DNA from: Methylomicrobium agile
Lineage (GTDB): Bacteria; Pseudomonadota; Gammaproteobacteria; Methylococcales; Methylomonadaceae
Reading direction: 5' to 3'
NCBI RefSeq assembly: GCF_000733855.1
Contig: NZ_JPOJ01000001.1
Location: 1,054,001 to 1,118,000 of the forward strand
Length of the DNA stretch: 64,000 nt
This document shows positions 25,320-35,257 of this stretch, in pieces. The notes under the pieces are model-generated. The model was not told where the DNA came from. It worked only from the letters and a program-made list of their open reading frames with translations, and did no database searches. A program made the position numbers and the translations under genes. How positions within the stretch are numbered: the first letter of the stretch is position 1; every line of letters begins with the position of its first letter.

Positions 25320-26042
25320 TCATCCGCATTTCTCCAGGGCTTCCCGCTGCTTCTCGATCAATTGCCTGATGCCGAAACCGGCCAGTTCGAGCATGGCGTC
25401 CAGTTCGTCCTTCCGGAACGCATGCCCTTCGGCCGTGCCCTGGATTTCGATGAACGCCGCCGCATCGTTCATCACCACGTTCATGTCGGTTTCGGCGTTG
25501 CTGTCTTCGTTGTAGTCCAGATCCAGCACCGGCACCCCGTTATAGATCCCGACCGACACCGAGGCGACCTGGCCGTGCAGCGGACTGGCCTTGATCAGCC
25601 TTTTCTTGAGCATTTGCCTGACCGCCAGCGACAAGGCGACGAAGCCGCCGGTAATCGAGGCGGTGCGGGTACCGCCGTCGGCCTGCAAGACGTCGCAGTC
25701 GATCGTGATCGTGTTCTCGCCAAGCGCCTTCAGATCGACCGCGGCGCGCAGCGAGCGGCCGATCAGGCGCTGGATTTCCATCGTGCGCCCGCCCTGTTTG
25801 CCGGAGCTGGCTTCGCGCCCCATCCGGCTGTGCGTGGAACGCGGCAGCATGCCGTATTCCGCCGTGACCCAGCCTTCGCCCTTGCCCTTGAGAAAGCGCG
25901 GCACCTGGCTGTCGACGCTGGCGGTGCAGATTACGCGGGTATCGCCGAACTCGACCAGCACGGAGCCTTCCGCATGTTTGGTATAGCCGCAGGTAAATTT
26001 GATTTCTCGCAATTGATCGGGTTGTCTTCCGCTCGGTCTCAT
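25320..26042 (-). CDS. rph: Ribonuclease PH
   Basis: 240-residue phosphorolytic 3'-5' exoribonuclease that trims tRNA 3' ends. Complete family pattern: [102 protein letters not shown] and [16 protein letters not shown], with the catalytic Asp near DLDYNEDS. Full length, unlike the frameshifted gene of E. coli K-12. Confidence 0.97.
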   Translation of the reverse strand: MRPSGRQPDQLREIKFTCGYTKHAEGSVLVEFGDTRVICTASVDSQVPRFLKGKGEGWVTAEYGMLPRSTHSRMGREASSGKQGGRTMEIQRLIGRSLRAAVDLKALGENTITIDCDVLQADGGTRTASITGGFVALSLAVRQMLKKRLIKASPLHGQVASVSVGIYNGVPVLDLDYNEDSNAETDMNVVMNDAAAFIEIQGTAEGHAFRKDELDAMLELAGFGIRQLIEKQREALEKCG

Positions 26043-26156
26043 GGGTGTGATGCCAAAATTAAATCCGCACAGTATACCCGAACTGTCCCGCCTGGAAGGA
26101 GCAAATTATCAATCCATTGATATTTATAGGGAATCGCACCGGATTCCCTTTCGGTT

Positions 26157-27353
26157 TTATTCGGTCCTCAGCGCCTCCAGCGGTTCGAGCCGGGAGGCCT
26201 TGATCGCCGGCGCAACCCCGGCGGCGATTCCGATCAATACCGAAACGGCAAAAGCGGAGAGAATATAGCCCCAGGCCAGCTCGACCGGCAAGGCGGGCAA
26301 GGCATAATCGATTGCCTCGATCACCAGAATGCCGGCCAGCACCCCGGCCAAGCCGCCCGCGACGCTCAACGCCAGCGCCTCGCTCAGAAACAGCCGGAAA
26401 ATGACCCGCCTCTCCGCCCCCACCGCGCGCAGCAGGCCGATCTCGGAGATCCGTTCGGAAACCGCGATCGTCATGATCGTCAGGATCCCGACCGACCCGA
26501 CCAGCAAGGAAATGCCGCCCAGCGCGGCGACGCCCAGCGTCAGGATGCTCAAGACCGAATCCATCGTTTCGAGCATCTGGTTCTGGGTAATGATCGTAAA
26601 ATCCTCGAAGCCGTGCCGGGCGGTCATCAATTTTTTAACCGCGCGTTGGACCGAAGCGACCGAAACCGAACTTTTATAGAGCACGTCGATTTCCATCAGG
26701 CCTTCCCGGTCGAACAGTTCCAGCGCTTTCGCGGCCGGAATGTAGAGCGTATCGTCCATGTCGAAACCGAGCATCTGGCCTTTTTTCCGCATCACCCCGA
26801 TCACCCGGTAACGGTCCGTGCCGATGCGTATCCTTTGACCCTGCGGACCGGCCGCGCCGAACAGTTCCTGCGCCAGTTTGTCGCCTAAGACGGCCAGGGC
26901 GCGCGGATTCCCCTCATCGTCCGGCAGAAAGCGGCCGGTTGCGACTTTCAGCCGCCACACTTCCGGCACCGCGCTGCCCACGCCCAGCACATTGGTGCGG
27001 CGCTGTTTGCTGCCGGCTTCGACGCGCGCATTGCCCTGCACGACCGGCACGACCGCCAGCACGGGCGGCAGCTTGCGCAGCGCGGCCGCATCGTCGAGCG
27101 ACAGGGGGCGCACGGTGCTGATCGTCGCGCCGGAGATGCCGAAAGTGCTTTTCTTGCCGGGATTGACCGACAGGAGATGGGTGCCGAACTGGGTGAACTC
27201 GGCCAATACAAAGGTATGAACCCCACGTCCGATCGAAGTCAGAATGACCACCGCGGCAATACCGATCACCAGGCCCAGCGCGGTCAATGACGAACGCAGC
27301 TTGTGGCTCACGATGGAGCCGTAGGAGAAGTGCAGCAGGTCAGGGATGCGCAT
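26157..27353 (-). CDS. MacB/FtsX-type ABC transporter permease (second of pair)
   Basis: 398-residue permease with one N-terminal helix (LTALGLVIGIAAVVILTSIGRG), a large periplasmic MacB-type domain of about 210 residues, and three C-terminal helices in an FtsX domain (LLVGSVGILTIMTIAVSERISEIGLLRAVGAERR...LALSVAGGLAGVLAGILVIEA). Such type VII exporters move lipoproteins, macrolides or peptides by mechanotransmission rather than transport through the membrane. The ATG at 27353 starts 2 nt after the partner's stop. No MacB-like ATPase or MacA adaptor is adjacent. Confidence 0.87.
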   Translation of the reverse strand: MRIPDLLHFSYGSIVSHKLRSSLTALGLVIGIAAVVILTSIGRGVHTFVLAEFTQFGTHLLSVNPGKKSTFGISGATISTVRPLSLDDAAALRKLPPVLAVVPVVQGNARVEAGSKQRRTNVLGVGSAVPEVWRLKVATGRFLPDDEGNPRALAVLGDKLAQELFGAAGPQGQRIRIGTDRYRVIGVMRKKGQMLGFDMDDTLYIPAAKALELFDREGLMEIDVLYKSSVSVASVQRAVKKLMTARHGFEDFTIITQNQMLETMDSVLSILTLGVAALGGISLLVGSVGILTIMTIAVSERISEIGLLRAVGAERRVIFRLFLSEALALSVAGGLAGVLAGILVIEAIDYALPALPVELAWGYILSAFAVSVLIGIAAGVAPAIKASRLEPLEALRTE

Positions 27354-27355
27354 CT

Positions 27356-28561
27356 TCAGCGTTTGGCCAAAGCGGTGATCGGATTCAGCCTGGCGGCCTT
27401 GCGGGCAGGCAAAAGCCCGAAGGTCAGGCCGGTCAGCAGCGCAACGCCGAGCGCCGCCAGGAATGCCCACGGCGGCAGCGCCAGCGGAAATTTCGGATAG
27501 GCCAATTGCAGACCGGCTAGGGCGAGCTGGCCGAGCAGCGCGCCGGCCGCGGCCCCGGCCAGCGACAGCAGGGCGGCTTCGGCCAGGAACAGCATGTGCA
27601 GTTGCCGGCGGGTCGCGCCCAGCGCCTTGAGCAGGCCGATTTCGGCGGTGCGCTGGGTCACGCTGACCAGCATCACGTTCATCACCAGCACGCCCGCGAC
27701 CGCGAGGCTGATCGCGGCGATGCTGGCCACGGTCAGGGTCAGCGCCGCCAGTATTTTGTCGAAAGTCCCGACCACGCTGTCCTGGGTAATGATCGTAATG
27801 TCTTCCTCGCCTTCGTGGCGCGCCTTGATGATTTTGCGAATGTCATCGACCGCTTTCGGCATCGCCTGCTTGGACTTGGCCTCGACCAGAATCCGGAACA
27901 GCGCCTCGGTATCGAACAAGGCTTGGCCGGAAGCGACCGGTACGATCACCATCTCGTCGAAATCGGTGCCGATCGACTCGCCTTCGGGAGCCAGGACACC
28001 GATCACCCGGAAACGTCGGTCGTTGATCCTCAGCCATTGGCCGATCGCCTGCCGGTTTGGAAACAGTTCCTTGCGGATCGTCTGGCCGATCACGCAGACC
28101 GAACGCGCCTGATCGGCCGGGATTTTGGGCAAAAAACCGCCCTGCGCCATATGCAGGTGCCTGGCCCCGAACAGTTCTCGGGTCGAACCGAAAATGTTCG
28201 TTTCGCGCTCCAGGCCTTGGCTCGAAACCGGCGCGGCGCCGATCATCAGCGGAGCGATCGCGGCGATATGGGGACTGGCCGACAGCGCCCGGGCATCGCC
28301 GAGCGTCAGATCGCGCGGCGTCTCGCCGAATAACGGCGGCGGACCGCCGGTCGTTTCGTTGCGTCCCGGCAGCACGATCACCAGGTGCGTGCCGAGCGCT
28401 TCGAACTCGTGCACGATATAACGGCGCGCGCTGTCCCCCAACGCGACCAGGACCGAAACCGAGGCGACTCCGATGCTCATCGCCAGAACGATCAAGGCGG
28501 TCCGAAGCGGCTGGGATTTGATCGCCAGCAGAGATTGGAAAAAAAGGTCGGCCGGAAGCAT
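27356..28561 (-). CDS. MacB/FtsX-type ABC transporter permease (first of pair)
   Basis: 401-residue permease with the same architecture as its neighbour: N-terminal helix (TALIVLAMSIGVASVSVLVALGDSARRYI), a MacB-like periplasmic domain (LVIVLPGRNET...), and an FtsX domain with VTQRTAEIGLLKALGATRRQLHMLFLAEAALL. The pair is paralogous but diverged. It may form a heterodimer with an ATPase encoded elsewhere. A REPIN lies 5 bp upstream of the ATG, so the promoter must lie beyond or within that repeat. Confidence 0.87.
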   Translation of the reverse strand: MLPADLFFQSLLAIKSQPLRTALIVLAMSIGVASVSVLVALGDSARRYIVHEFEALGTHLVIVLPGRNETTGGPPPLFGETPRDLTLGDARALSASPHIAAIAPLMIGAAPVSSQGLERETNIFGSTRELFGARHLHMAQGGFLPKIPADQARSVCVIGQTIRKELFPNRQAIGQWLRINDRRFRVIGVLAPEGESIGTDFDEMVIVPVASGQALFDTEALFRILVEAKSKQAMPKAVDDIRKIIKARHEGEEDITIITQDSVVGTFDKILAALTLTVASIAAISLAVAGVLVMNVMLVSVTQRTAEIGLLKALGATRRQLHMLFLAEAALLSLAGAAAGALLGQLALAGLQLAYPKFPLALPPWAFLAALGVALLTGLTFGLLPARKAARLNPITALAKR

Positions 28562-28566
28562 GGTCC

Positions 28567-28627
28567 GTAGGGTACGCTGCGCGTACCTTATTCAATACCT
28601 TCGAAAGGTACGCGCAACGTACCCTAC
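28567..28627. repeat. REPIN-like element, family GTAG-GGTACGC
   Basis: GTAGGGTACGCTGCGCGTACC with inverted copy at the right, about 20 bp between. Slightly diverged from the copies at 17070 and 20173 (GCTGCGC instead of GCTGTGC, compensated within the stem). Confidence 0.85.
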
Positions 28628-28632
28628 AAGGG

Positions 28633-29637
28633 TTATGCCTGCGCCTTCTTGTACTGGACCGAAGAGTACACCGACAGTCCGATCAGAACCGCACCGGTCA
28701 GGCCGGTCACCACTTCGGAAATGTGGGTGGTGATGCTCATCAGCATGATGCCGGCCAGCACGCCGATCGCGTAGTGCGCGCCGTGCTCCAGAAAAACGTA
28801 CTCATCCAGCGTCCCCTGACGCACCAGGTAGACGGTCAGACTCCGCACGAACATCGCGCCGATCGCCAGTCCGAGCATGATGATGATCACGTCCTGGGTA
28901 ATCGCAAAGGCGCCGATCACGCCGTCGAACGAAAACGAAGCGTCGAGCACTTCCAGATAGAGAAAACTGGTCAACCCGGCTTTTTTGAGGGCGCCGGCTA
29001 CCTGCGCGCCTTCCTCCTCGTCTTCGAACAGCGCGTCCAGACTATCGACCATCACATACAGGATCACCCCCGATACGCCGGCCACCATCACCTGCAGGCG
29101 AAGCTCGGCAGGCAACCAGTGCTGGATCACCAGCAGCAAGCAGAGCGCCACGATCAGTTCGATCGATTCGAGCTTGCCCCAGGCGGCCAGTTTTTCTTCG
29201 ATGCGTCCGAGCCAGTGCAGCTCCTTCGCGTCGTCGAAGATGAACCCGAAGAACACCATCAGCAAGAACATTCCCCCGAACGCGGCAATCTCGACATGCG
29301 ATTCGGCCAGATGCTGCGCATAGGTCATCGGTTCGTGCAGCGCCATGCCGGCCACGCCGACCAAGCCAATGCCGGTCGCGACCGAGACGATCAGGATCGG
29401 GAACAACAGCCGCATCCCGAATACCGCAACCAGGATGCCCCAGGTCAGGAAATAGAATTGCCAACGTTCATCCATGCGCTTCAGAACGGAGGCGTTCACC
29501 ACCGCGTTGTCGAACGACAGGCTGACTTCCAGGACACCCAGAATCAGCGCGATGAACGCACCGGTCAGGCCTCCCCAATAAAACGCGATCGCGACGGACA
29601 AAACGGTCACGATCATGGAAAGACGAAAATGCTGCAT
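28633..29637 (-). CDS. DUF475 / TerC-like integral membrane protein
   Basis: 334-residue polytopic membrane protein with about 9 helices. The conserved patches GVLEVSLSFDNAVVNASVLKRM and YLEVLDASFSFDGVIGAFAIT place acidic residues inside helices, as in TerC/YjbE metal exporters (tellurite resistance, Mn2+ export). DUF475 members have no assigned substrate. It is divergent from the Mg2+ channel gene mgtE; I saw no yybP-ykoY riboswitch before it. AGGAG precedes the ATG. Confidence 0.88.
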   Translation of the reverse strand: MQHFRLSMIVTVLSVAIAFYWGGLTGAFIALILGVLEVSLSFDNAVVNASVLKRMDERWQFYFLTWGILVAVFGMRLLFPILIVSVATGIGLVGVAGMALHEPMTYAQHLAESHVEIAAFGGMFLLMVFFGFIFDDAKELHWLGRIEEKLAAWGKLESIELIVALCLLLVIQHWLPAELRLQVMVAGVSGVILYVMVDSLDALFEDEEEGAQVAGALKKAGLTSFLYLEVLDASFSFDGVIGAFAITQDVIIIMLGLAIGAMFVRSLTVYLVRQGTLDEYVFLEHGAHYAIGVLAGIMLMSITTHISEVVTGLTGAVLIGLSVYSSVQYKKAQA

Positions 29638-29894
29638 GCAAATCTCCTTGTAATAAATGACATTTATTATAAAACCCTAACTATAAGTGATTTAACCGAA
29701 AATCAACAGTTCTTCCCTTAAAATTAAGGCTGCGGTTCTAAGGCCGGCAAGATTCCGAAGAGAATGCATATTTCGTACCAGTCTTATCTTTATCGCTTAT
29801 AATGACCGCGCAATTCTCGCCCCGCCCCATCGCCGAGCCGACGGCGAGTCCGCTTACTCCCGCCAGCGCACGCTGCATATGACTCTGTGATGTT

Positions 29895-31337
29895 ATGGAT
29901 TTCGTAAACAAGCTCAGCCCTGCCCAGTTTTTACAACACCAGCTCCGGGAAGTGATCAACCTGCTCGAAAAACAGCAGTTGGAAAAATCGCTGCTCGAAA
30001 GAACGCCGGGCGAGCATCACGAACTTCTCGAAACGGTCCTGCGCAAACAACAGGAAAGCCGTCTGCAAGACAAACTGGCGGAGCTGCATCCGGCGGATAT
30101 CGCGTTCATCCTCGAATCGCTGCCGATGGATCAGCGCATGTTGGTCTGGAACGCGATCGAGGCCAGCCATCACGGCCAGGTTTTGGTGGAAGTGTCCGAT
30201 GCGGTCCGGCACACCCTGATTTCGAGTATGGAATCGGCGGATCTGGCCAGCGTGGCGGAAAACCTGGATGCGGACGAAATCGCCGACCTAGCCGACGATC
30301 TGCCCAAGAACGCAATGCTGAAGATCCTGCGTTCGCTGAATAATCTGGAACGCAAGCACGTGAACGACGTGCTGGCCTATGAAGACGACCAAGTGGGCGC
30401 GTTCATGGATTTCGGCACGATCACGATTCGCGCCGATCTCACGCTGAACGCGATCTCGGACTACATCCGCAATCTCGGCAAATTGCCGAAGCATACCGAT
30501 AAACTGTTCGTCGTCGACCACGACAACAAGGTGCAGGGCGTACTGCCGCTGTCGCGGCTGTTGACCCATGCGCCGGCGCTGACTGCCGAAAACGCCATGG
30601 TTACCGATTTCGTACAGTTCGAGGTCGACCAGGAAATTGCCGAGGCCTCGCACGCATTCGAACGTTACGACTTGATTTCGGCCCCGGTCGTCGACCGCGA
30701 AGGCCGGCTGCAGGGACGGCTGTGCATCGACAGTGTGCTCGACTACATCCTCGAAGAAAACGACGAAGAACGGCTGATTCAGGCGGGCGTCACCGAAGAG
30801 GAAGACCTGTTTTCCAGCGTCTGGAAAAGCGTACAGAACCGCTGGCCGTGGCTGCTGATCAACGTCACGACCGCCTTTATCTCGACCCGGATCATCGGCT
30901 TTTTCGAAGACGCGATCCTGCAGTTGGTGGCGCTGGCGTCGCTAATGCCGATCATCGCCGCCACCGGCGGCAATACCGGCAACCAGACCAGCATCCTGAT
31001 CATTCGCTCGTTGGCTTTGGGGCAGATCACCTCGATCAATGTCGGCCGGCTGATCCGGAAAGAGCTGACCCTCGCCCTGCTCAACGGTATCTTTATCGGC
31101 CTGGTCGTGGGTTCGGTCGCCTTCTTCCTGTACCGGGACTGGCCGCTGGCGGGCGTGATGGCGCTGGCGATGCTCCTGAACCTGCTGGTCGCGGTCGTAG
31201 CCGGCCTCGCGATTCCGCTGCTCCGGCACAAGTTCGACAAAGACCCCGCCGCCGGCGCCAGCGTGATGCTGACCTCGATTACCGACGCGATGGGATTCTT
31301 TATCTTTTTGGGGCTGGCGAGCCTGTTCCTGTTATAG
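29895..31337 (+). CDS. mgtE: MgtE magnesium channel
   Basis: 480-residue Mg2+ channel. N-terminal superhelical domain (LAELHPADIAFILESLPMDQRMLVWNAI), two CBS domains (about 150-270; GAFMDFGTITIRADLTLNAI, FERYDLISAPVVDREGRL), then five membrane helices. The pore signature is present as ALASLMPIIAATGGNTGNQTSILIIRSLALGQ. A terminal Asp-containing patch (SVMLTSITDAMGFFIFLGLA) is also typical. The start at 29895 is the ATG that gives the family length; the ribosome-binding site is weak. Confidence 0.96.
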   Translation: MDFVNKLSPAQFLQHQLREVINLLEKQQLEKSLLERTPGEHHELLETVLRKQQESRLQDKLAELHPADIAFILESLPMDQRMLVWNAIEASHHGQVLVEVSDAVRHTLISSMESADLASVAENLDADEIADLADDLPKNAMLKILRSLNNLERKHVNDVLAYEDDQVGAFMDFGTITIRADLTLNAISDYIRNLGKLPKHTDKLFVVDHDNKVQGVLPLSRLLTHAPALTAENAMVTDFVQFEVDQEIAEASHAFERYDLISAPVVDREGRLQGRLCIDSVLDYILEENDEERLIQAGVTEEEDLFSSVWKSVQNRWPWLLINVTTAFISTRIIGFFEDAILQLVALASLMPIIAATGGNTGNQTSILIIRSLALGQITSINVGRLIRKELTLALLNGIFIGLVVGSVAFFLYRDWPLAGVMALAMLLNLLVAVVAGLAIPLLRHKFDKDPAAGASVMLTSITDAMGFFIFLGLASLFLL

Positions 31338-31352
31338 GAAAGACAATCTTTC

Positions 31353-32972
31353 CTACTGCTTCATCCCCCGATAACCGGAGGTGATCGGATAGCGCCGGTC
31401 GCGCCCGAACGCCCGCTCGGTGATCTTGACGCAGGGCGGCGACTGGCGGCGCTTGTATTCGTTGCGGTCGACCAGGCTGACGGCCCGGGCCACGTCCTCG
31501 GGGCTGAAGCCGGCCGCAATGATTTCATCGGCCGACTGGTCAAGCTCGACATAGCGTTCGAGGATCGGATCGAGCACTTCGTAAGGCGGCAAGGAGTCCT
31601 GATCGACCTGGCCGGGCGCCAGTTCCGCCGACGGCGGCCGGGTCAGCACCCGCTCCGGAATCACGAAGGCCACGCCGTTCCGGTAGCGCGCCAATTGATA
31701 GACCAGCAGTTTCGGCACGTCCTTGATTGGCGCGAAGCCGCCGGCCATGTCGCCGTACAGCGTCGCATAGCCGACGCTCATCTCGCTCTTGTTGCCGGTC
31801 GTCAACAGCAGCTTGCCCTGTTTGTTGGAAATCGCCATCAGAATCACCCCGCGGCAGCGCGCCTGGATGTTTTCTTCGGTCGTATCCTGTTTCGTACCGG
31901 CGAAAATCCCGGCCAGCATCCCGCCAAAGGCGGATACGGCCGGGTCGATCGGTACGGTATGGTGCCTGACGCCGAGCGCCTCGGCCTCCCAGATCGCATC
32001 CTCGATGCTCATCGGCTGGGTATAACGCGACGGCATCAGCACCGCCTCGACCCGGTCCGCGCCCAAGGCATCGACCGCCAGCGCCAGCACCAGCGCGGAA
32101 TCGATCCCGCCGGACAACCCCAAGAGCGCCCCCTTGAAGCCGTTCTTGCGGACGTAATCCCGAATCCCGAGCACCAGCGCCTGGTATTCGCTCGCCACCG
32201 GCGTATACAGCGGCGCGCAATCGCCCTTGAGCGGCCGGCCGTCGGCAAAATCGACGACGCCGATCTGCTCCTTGAATTCTTCGGCCCGGAACACGACCTC
32301 GCCCTGCGCATCGACCACGAACGAGGCACCGTCGAAGACCAATTCGTCCTGGCCGCCGATCTGGTTCACATACACCAGCGGAATTTGCGCGGCTTTGATC
32401 TGGCCGCAAACCACCGCTTCGCGCTGGCGAATCTTACCCGCATGGAACGGCGAGGCATTCAGGGTCAGCAGCAAATCCGCGCCTTCGCGCCGATTTTCGG
32501 CGATAATGCCGGCGTGCCAGACATCCTCGCAGATGGTGAGGCCGATCTTCGTCCCCTTGAAGGAAAATACGCAGGTCTTATCGCCGGCGGAAAAATAACG
32601 CCGCTCGTCGAACACGCCGTAATTGGGCAACGCCCGTTTGCGGTATCCGGCCAGGATCCTGCCCTGATAAAAGACCGCCACACTGTTGTAAAGCTTGCCG
32701 CCGTCCTGTTCCGGAAAACCCGCCACCACGGCGATATCTTTCGGCAGCAGCGAAGCCAGCCGGCCGACGGCCTCGTTGGCCGCGTCGATGAAGTCAGGCC
32801 TCAAGAGCAAATCTTCGGCCGGATAGCCGGTCACGGTCAGTTCCGGAAAAACGATCAGGTCCGCACCGAGGGTTTCATGGGCATGTTTGGCATTTCGGAC
32901 GATGTTTTGGACGTTGGCGTCGATGTCGCCGACCAGGAAATGGGTTTGAGCGAGGGCGATTTTTAAAGTCAT
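31353..32972 (-). CDS. nadE: Glutamine-dependent NAD+ synthetase
   Basis: 539-residue two-domain enzyme converting deamido-NAD+ to NAD+ with glutamine as nitrogen donor. The N-terminal nitrilase-fold glutaminase has Glu44 (FPELTVTGYPAEDLLL), Lys112 (RKRALPNYGVFDE) and Cys148 (LTICEDVWH). The C-terminal synthetase has the ATP-pyrophosphatase loop GLSGGIDSALVL, NKSEMSVGYATLYGDMAGGFAPIKDV and PPSAELAPGQVDQDSLPPYEVLD. The stop is 15 bp from that of mgtE on the opposite strand. Confidence 0.97.
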   Translation of the reverse strand: MTLKIALAQTHFLVGDIDANVQNIVRNAKHAHETLGADLIVFPELTVTGYPAEDLLLRPDFIDAANEAVGRLASLLPKDIAVVAGFPEQDGGKLYNSVAVFYQGRILAGYRKRALPNYGVFDERRYFSAGDKTCVFSFKGTKIGLTICEDVWHAGIIAENRREGADLLLTLNASPFHAGKIRQREAVVCGQIKAAQIPLVYVNQIGGQDELVFDGASFVVDAQGEVVFRAEEFKEQIGVVDFADGRPLKGDCAPLYTPVASEYQALVLGIRDYVRKNGFKGALLGLSGGIDSALVLALAVDALGADRVEAVLMPSRYTQPMSIEDAIWEAEALGVRHHTVPIDPAVSAFGGMLAGIFAGTKQDTTEENIQARCRGVILMAISNKQGKLLLTTGNKSEMSVGYATLYGDMAGGFAPIKDVPKLLVYQLARYRNGVAFVIPERVLTRPPSAELAPGQVDQDSLPPYEVLDPILERYVELDQSADEIIAAGFSPEDVARAVSLVDRNEYKRRQSPPCVKITERAFGRDRRYPITSGYRGMKQ

Positions 32973-33026
32973 GCGGGCTCGTAAAATTTCGAGACGTTGG
33001 ATTTAAGGGAAAGAAGAAATTGAATA

Positions 33027-33061
33027 AAGACCTGCCAGGTTTTAAAAACCCGGCAGGTCTT
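33027..33061. repeat. Palindrome of the AAGACCTGCC family
   Basis: AAGACCTGCCAGGTTTT / AAAACCCGGCAGGTCTT, one arm with a single mismatch. Lies 33 bp after the sucD stop and probably ends the sucCD transcript. Confidence 0.75.
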
Positions 33062-33093
33062 CGGCATGAGCCTTCAAAAGCGGTAAACCTGAA

Positions 33094-33966
33094 TTACCGC
33101 GGCAAGCAGCCTTTGATCGCCGCGCCGATATCGGTCGGCGAGCTGACCACTTCGACTCCGGCCGCTTTCAGCGCCGCGATTTTGCCCGCCGCGGTGCCCC
33201 TGCCGCCGGTCACGATCGCGCCGGCGTGGCCCATGCGCTTGCCGGGCGGGGCGGTTTGTCCGGCGATATAGGCCACCACCGGCTTGGTCACGTGCGCCTT
33301 GATATACTCGGCCGCATCTTCTTCCTCGCCGCCGCCGATTTCGCCGACCATCACGATGCCTTGAGTCTGATCGTCTTGCTGGAAGCGGCTCAGCACGTCG
33401 ACGAAGTTCATCCCGTGGATCGGATCGCCGCCGATTCCTACACAGGTGCTTTGGCCGAGGCCCTCGTGGGTGGTCTGATGCACCGATTCATAGGTCAGCG
33501 TACCGGAGCGCGAGACGATCCCGATCGAGCCCGGCATATGGATCTTGCCGGGCATGATGCCGATCTTGCATTGTCCCGGCGTGATCACGCCGGGGCAGTT
33601 CGGGCCGACCAGCAGCGCGCCGGCACCGGCCATCGCGGCTTTTACGCGCAGCATGTGCAAGGTCGGAATGCCTTCGGTGATGCAGACGATCAGCTTGATC
33701 CCGGCATCGACCGCTTCGAGGATCGCATCGGCCGCGTAAAACGGCGGCACATAAATCATGCTGGCGTCCGCGCCGGTCGCCTTGACCGCTTCCTCGACCG
33801 TGTTGAATACCGGCAAACCCAGATGCCGACTGCCGCCGCGTTCCGGCGTGACGCCGCCGACCAGTTCCGTGCCGTATTCGAGCGCCTGCTGGGAATGGAA
33901 AGTGCCCTGTTTGCCGGTAAAGCCCTGGCAGATCACTTTGGTATTTTTATCGATCAAGATGCTCAT
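33094..33966 (-). CDS. sucD: Succinyl-CoA synthetase alpha subunit
   Basis: 290-residue TCA-cycle enzyme subunit. CoA-binding Rossmann part [53 protein letters not shown] and the active-site region [14 protein letters not shown] with the phosphorylated His in GHAGA. The ATG at 33966 overlaps the sucC stop by ATGA. An open frame continuing upstream to 34656 runs antisense-frame through sucC and is not coding. Several His/Gln choices ([20 protein letters not shown]) match the family. Confidence 0.96.
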   Translation of the reverse strand: MSILIDKNTKVICQGFTGKQGTFHSQQALEYGTELVGGVTPERGGSRHLGLPVFNTVEEAVKATGADASMIYVPPFYAADAILEAVDAGIKLIVCITEGIPTLHMLRVKAAMAGAGALLVGPNCPGVITPGQCKIGIMPGKIHMPGSIGIVSRSGTLTYESVHQTTHEGLGQSTCVGIGGDPIHGMNFVDVLSRFQQDDQTQGIVMVGEIGGGEEEDAAEYIKAHVTKPVVAYIAGQTAPPGKRMGHAGAIVTGGRGTAAGKIAALKAAGVEVVSSPTDIGAAIKGCLPR

Positions 33967-35132
33967 GCTGCGGCCTCCGCCAACGCTACGACCTGTTCCG
34001 CCGCATGCGTCAAATCGTCGGCGGCATATAAATTGAGACCGGTACTGTTCAGCAGCGCCCGGCCCTGTTCGGCATTGGTGCCTTCCAACCTGACCACCAC
34101 CGGCACCGCAACATGGACCTGCTTGATGGCGGCCAGAATCCCGCTGGCGATGATGTCGCACTGGACGATGCCGCCGAAAATATTGACCAGCACTGCCTTC
34201 ACGTTGCCGTCGGAGAGGATCAGCTTGAAGGCTTCGCAGACCTTCTCCACGTTGGTGCCGCCGCCGACGTCCAGGAAATTGGCGGGACTGCCGCCCTTCA
34301 ATTTGACCAGATCCATCGTCGCCATCGCCAGCCCCGCGCCGTTCACCATGCAACCGATCGTGCCGTCGAGCGTGATATAGTTCAAGCCGTATTGCTGCGC
34401 CTTGTTTTCTTTTGCGTCTTCCTGTTCGTGATCCCTGAGCGCCAGAATGTCCGGATGCGCGGCGACCGCATTGTCGTCGAAGTTGATCTTCGCATCGAGC
34501 GCGAGCAATTCGCCCGCTTCCGTTTCGATCAATGGATTGATTTCGATCTGGCTGGCGTCTTTTTCCAGAAACAGCCGGTACATGCCTTGCATGATCCCGG
34601 TCAGCGCCTTGATTTGTTCCCCCTTGAGGCCCAATGCGTAGGCGCAGCGCCGGCATTGGTTGGCCTGGAGGCCGGCGGCCGGGTGAATCGCGACCGACAG
34701 GATCTGTTCGGGCGACTCGTGGGCGACCGCTTCGATGTCCATGCCGCCGGCGGCGGAAGCGATGAACGTCATCCGCTCGCTGCCCCGGTCGATGATCAGG
34801 CTGAGATAGAGTTCGCGTTTGATCGGATAGGTCCTTTCGATCAACAAGTTACGGACCGGCAAGCCGGCGTTGCCGGTCTGATGCGTCACCAGGCGGCCAC
34901 CGAGCAGGTCGCGGCTCGCCGCTGCAACGTCCTCGAGCGTTTTCACCAGCTTCACGCCGCCCGCCTTGCCGCGCCCGCCCGCATGCACCTGCGCCTTCAC
35001 GACCCAGCCCGCGCCGCCCAGTTCCCTTGCGGCACGATCGGCTTCCTGCGCGGACGCCGCCGGCCGGCCCTCCGGCGCCGGTATCCCGTAGCTGCGAAAC
35101 AGCTGTTTGGCCTGATATTCGTGGATATTCAT
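33963..35132 (-). CDS. sucC: ADP-forming succinyl-CoA synthetase beta subunit
   Basis: 389-residue partner of Suc[23 protein letters not shown] is the typical start. The ATP-grasp region has [50 protein letters not shown] and [31 protein letters not shown]. Overlaps sucD by 4 nt. No 2-oxoglutarate dehydrogenase genes are adjacent, so sucCD stands alone here. Confidence 0.97.
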   Translation of the reverse strand: MNIHEYQAKQLFRSYGIPAPEGRPAASAQEADRAARELGGAGWVVKAQVHAGGRGKAGGVKLVKTLEDVAAASRDLLGGRLVTHQTGNAGLPVRNLLIERTYPIKRELYLSLIIDRGSERMTFIASAAGGMDIEAVAHESPEQILSVAIHPAAGLQANQCRRCAYALGLKGEQIKALTGIMQGMYRLFLEKDASQIEINPLIETEAGELLALDAKINFDDNAVAAHPDILALRDHEQEDAKENKAQQYGLNYITLDGTIGCMVNGAGLAMATMDLVKLKGGSPANFLDVGGGTNVEKVCEAFKLILSDGNVKAVLVNIFGGIVQCDIIASGILAAIKQVHVAVPVVVRLEGTNAEQGRALLNSTGLNLYAADDLTHAAEQVVALAEAAA

Positions 35133-35257
35133 GGATGCTCCGATGAGGCGGGTTGACGGTATTGATTTTTCGCAAGATCGCGCGCGGCAATGCTATGCTT
35201 ACTGGCTGGCGGATATTCTAATAAATTACCGGAAAAACAGCATCAACATTAGTCGGC

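Noticed and set aside
29638-29894. Possible yybP-ykoY or M-box riboswitch between DUF475 and mgtE
   Set aside because: No match to the conserved loops of either class; the stretch is mostly AT-rich promoter-like DNA.
33094-34656. Longer sucD reading with an extra 230-residue N-terminus
   Set aside because: The extension lies inside sucC in another frame; the ATG at 33966 gives the exact SucD start with an ATGA overlap.
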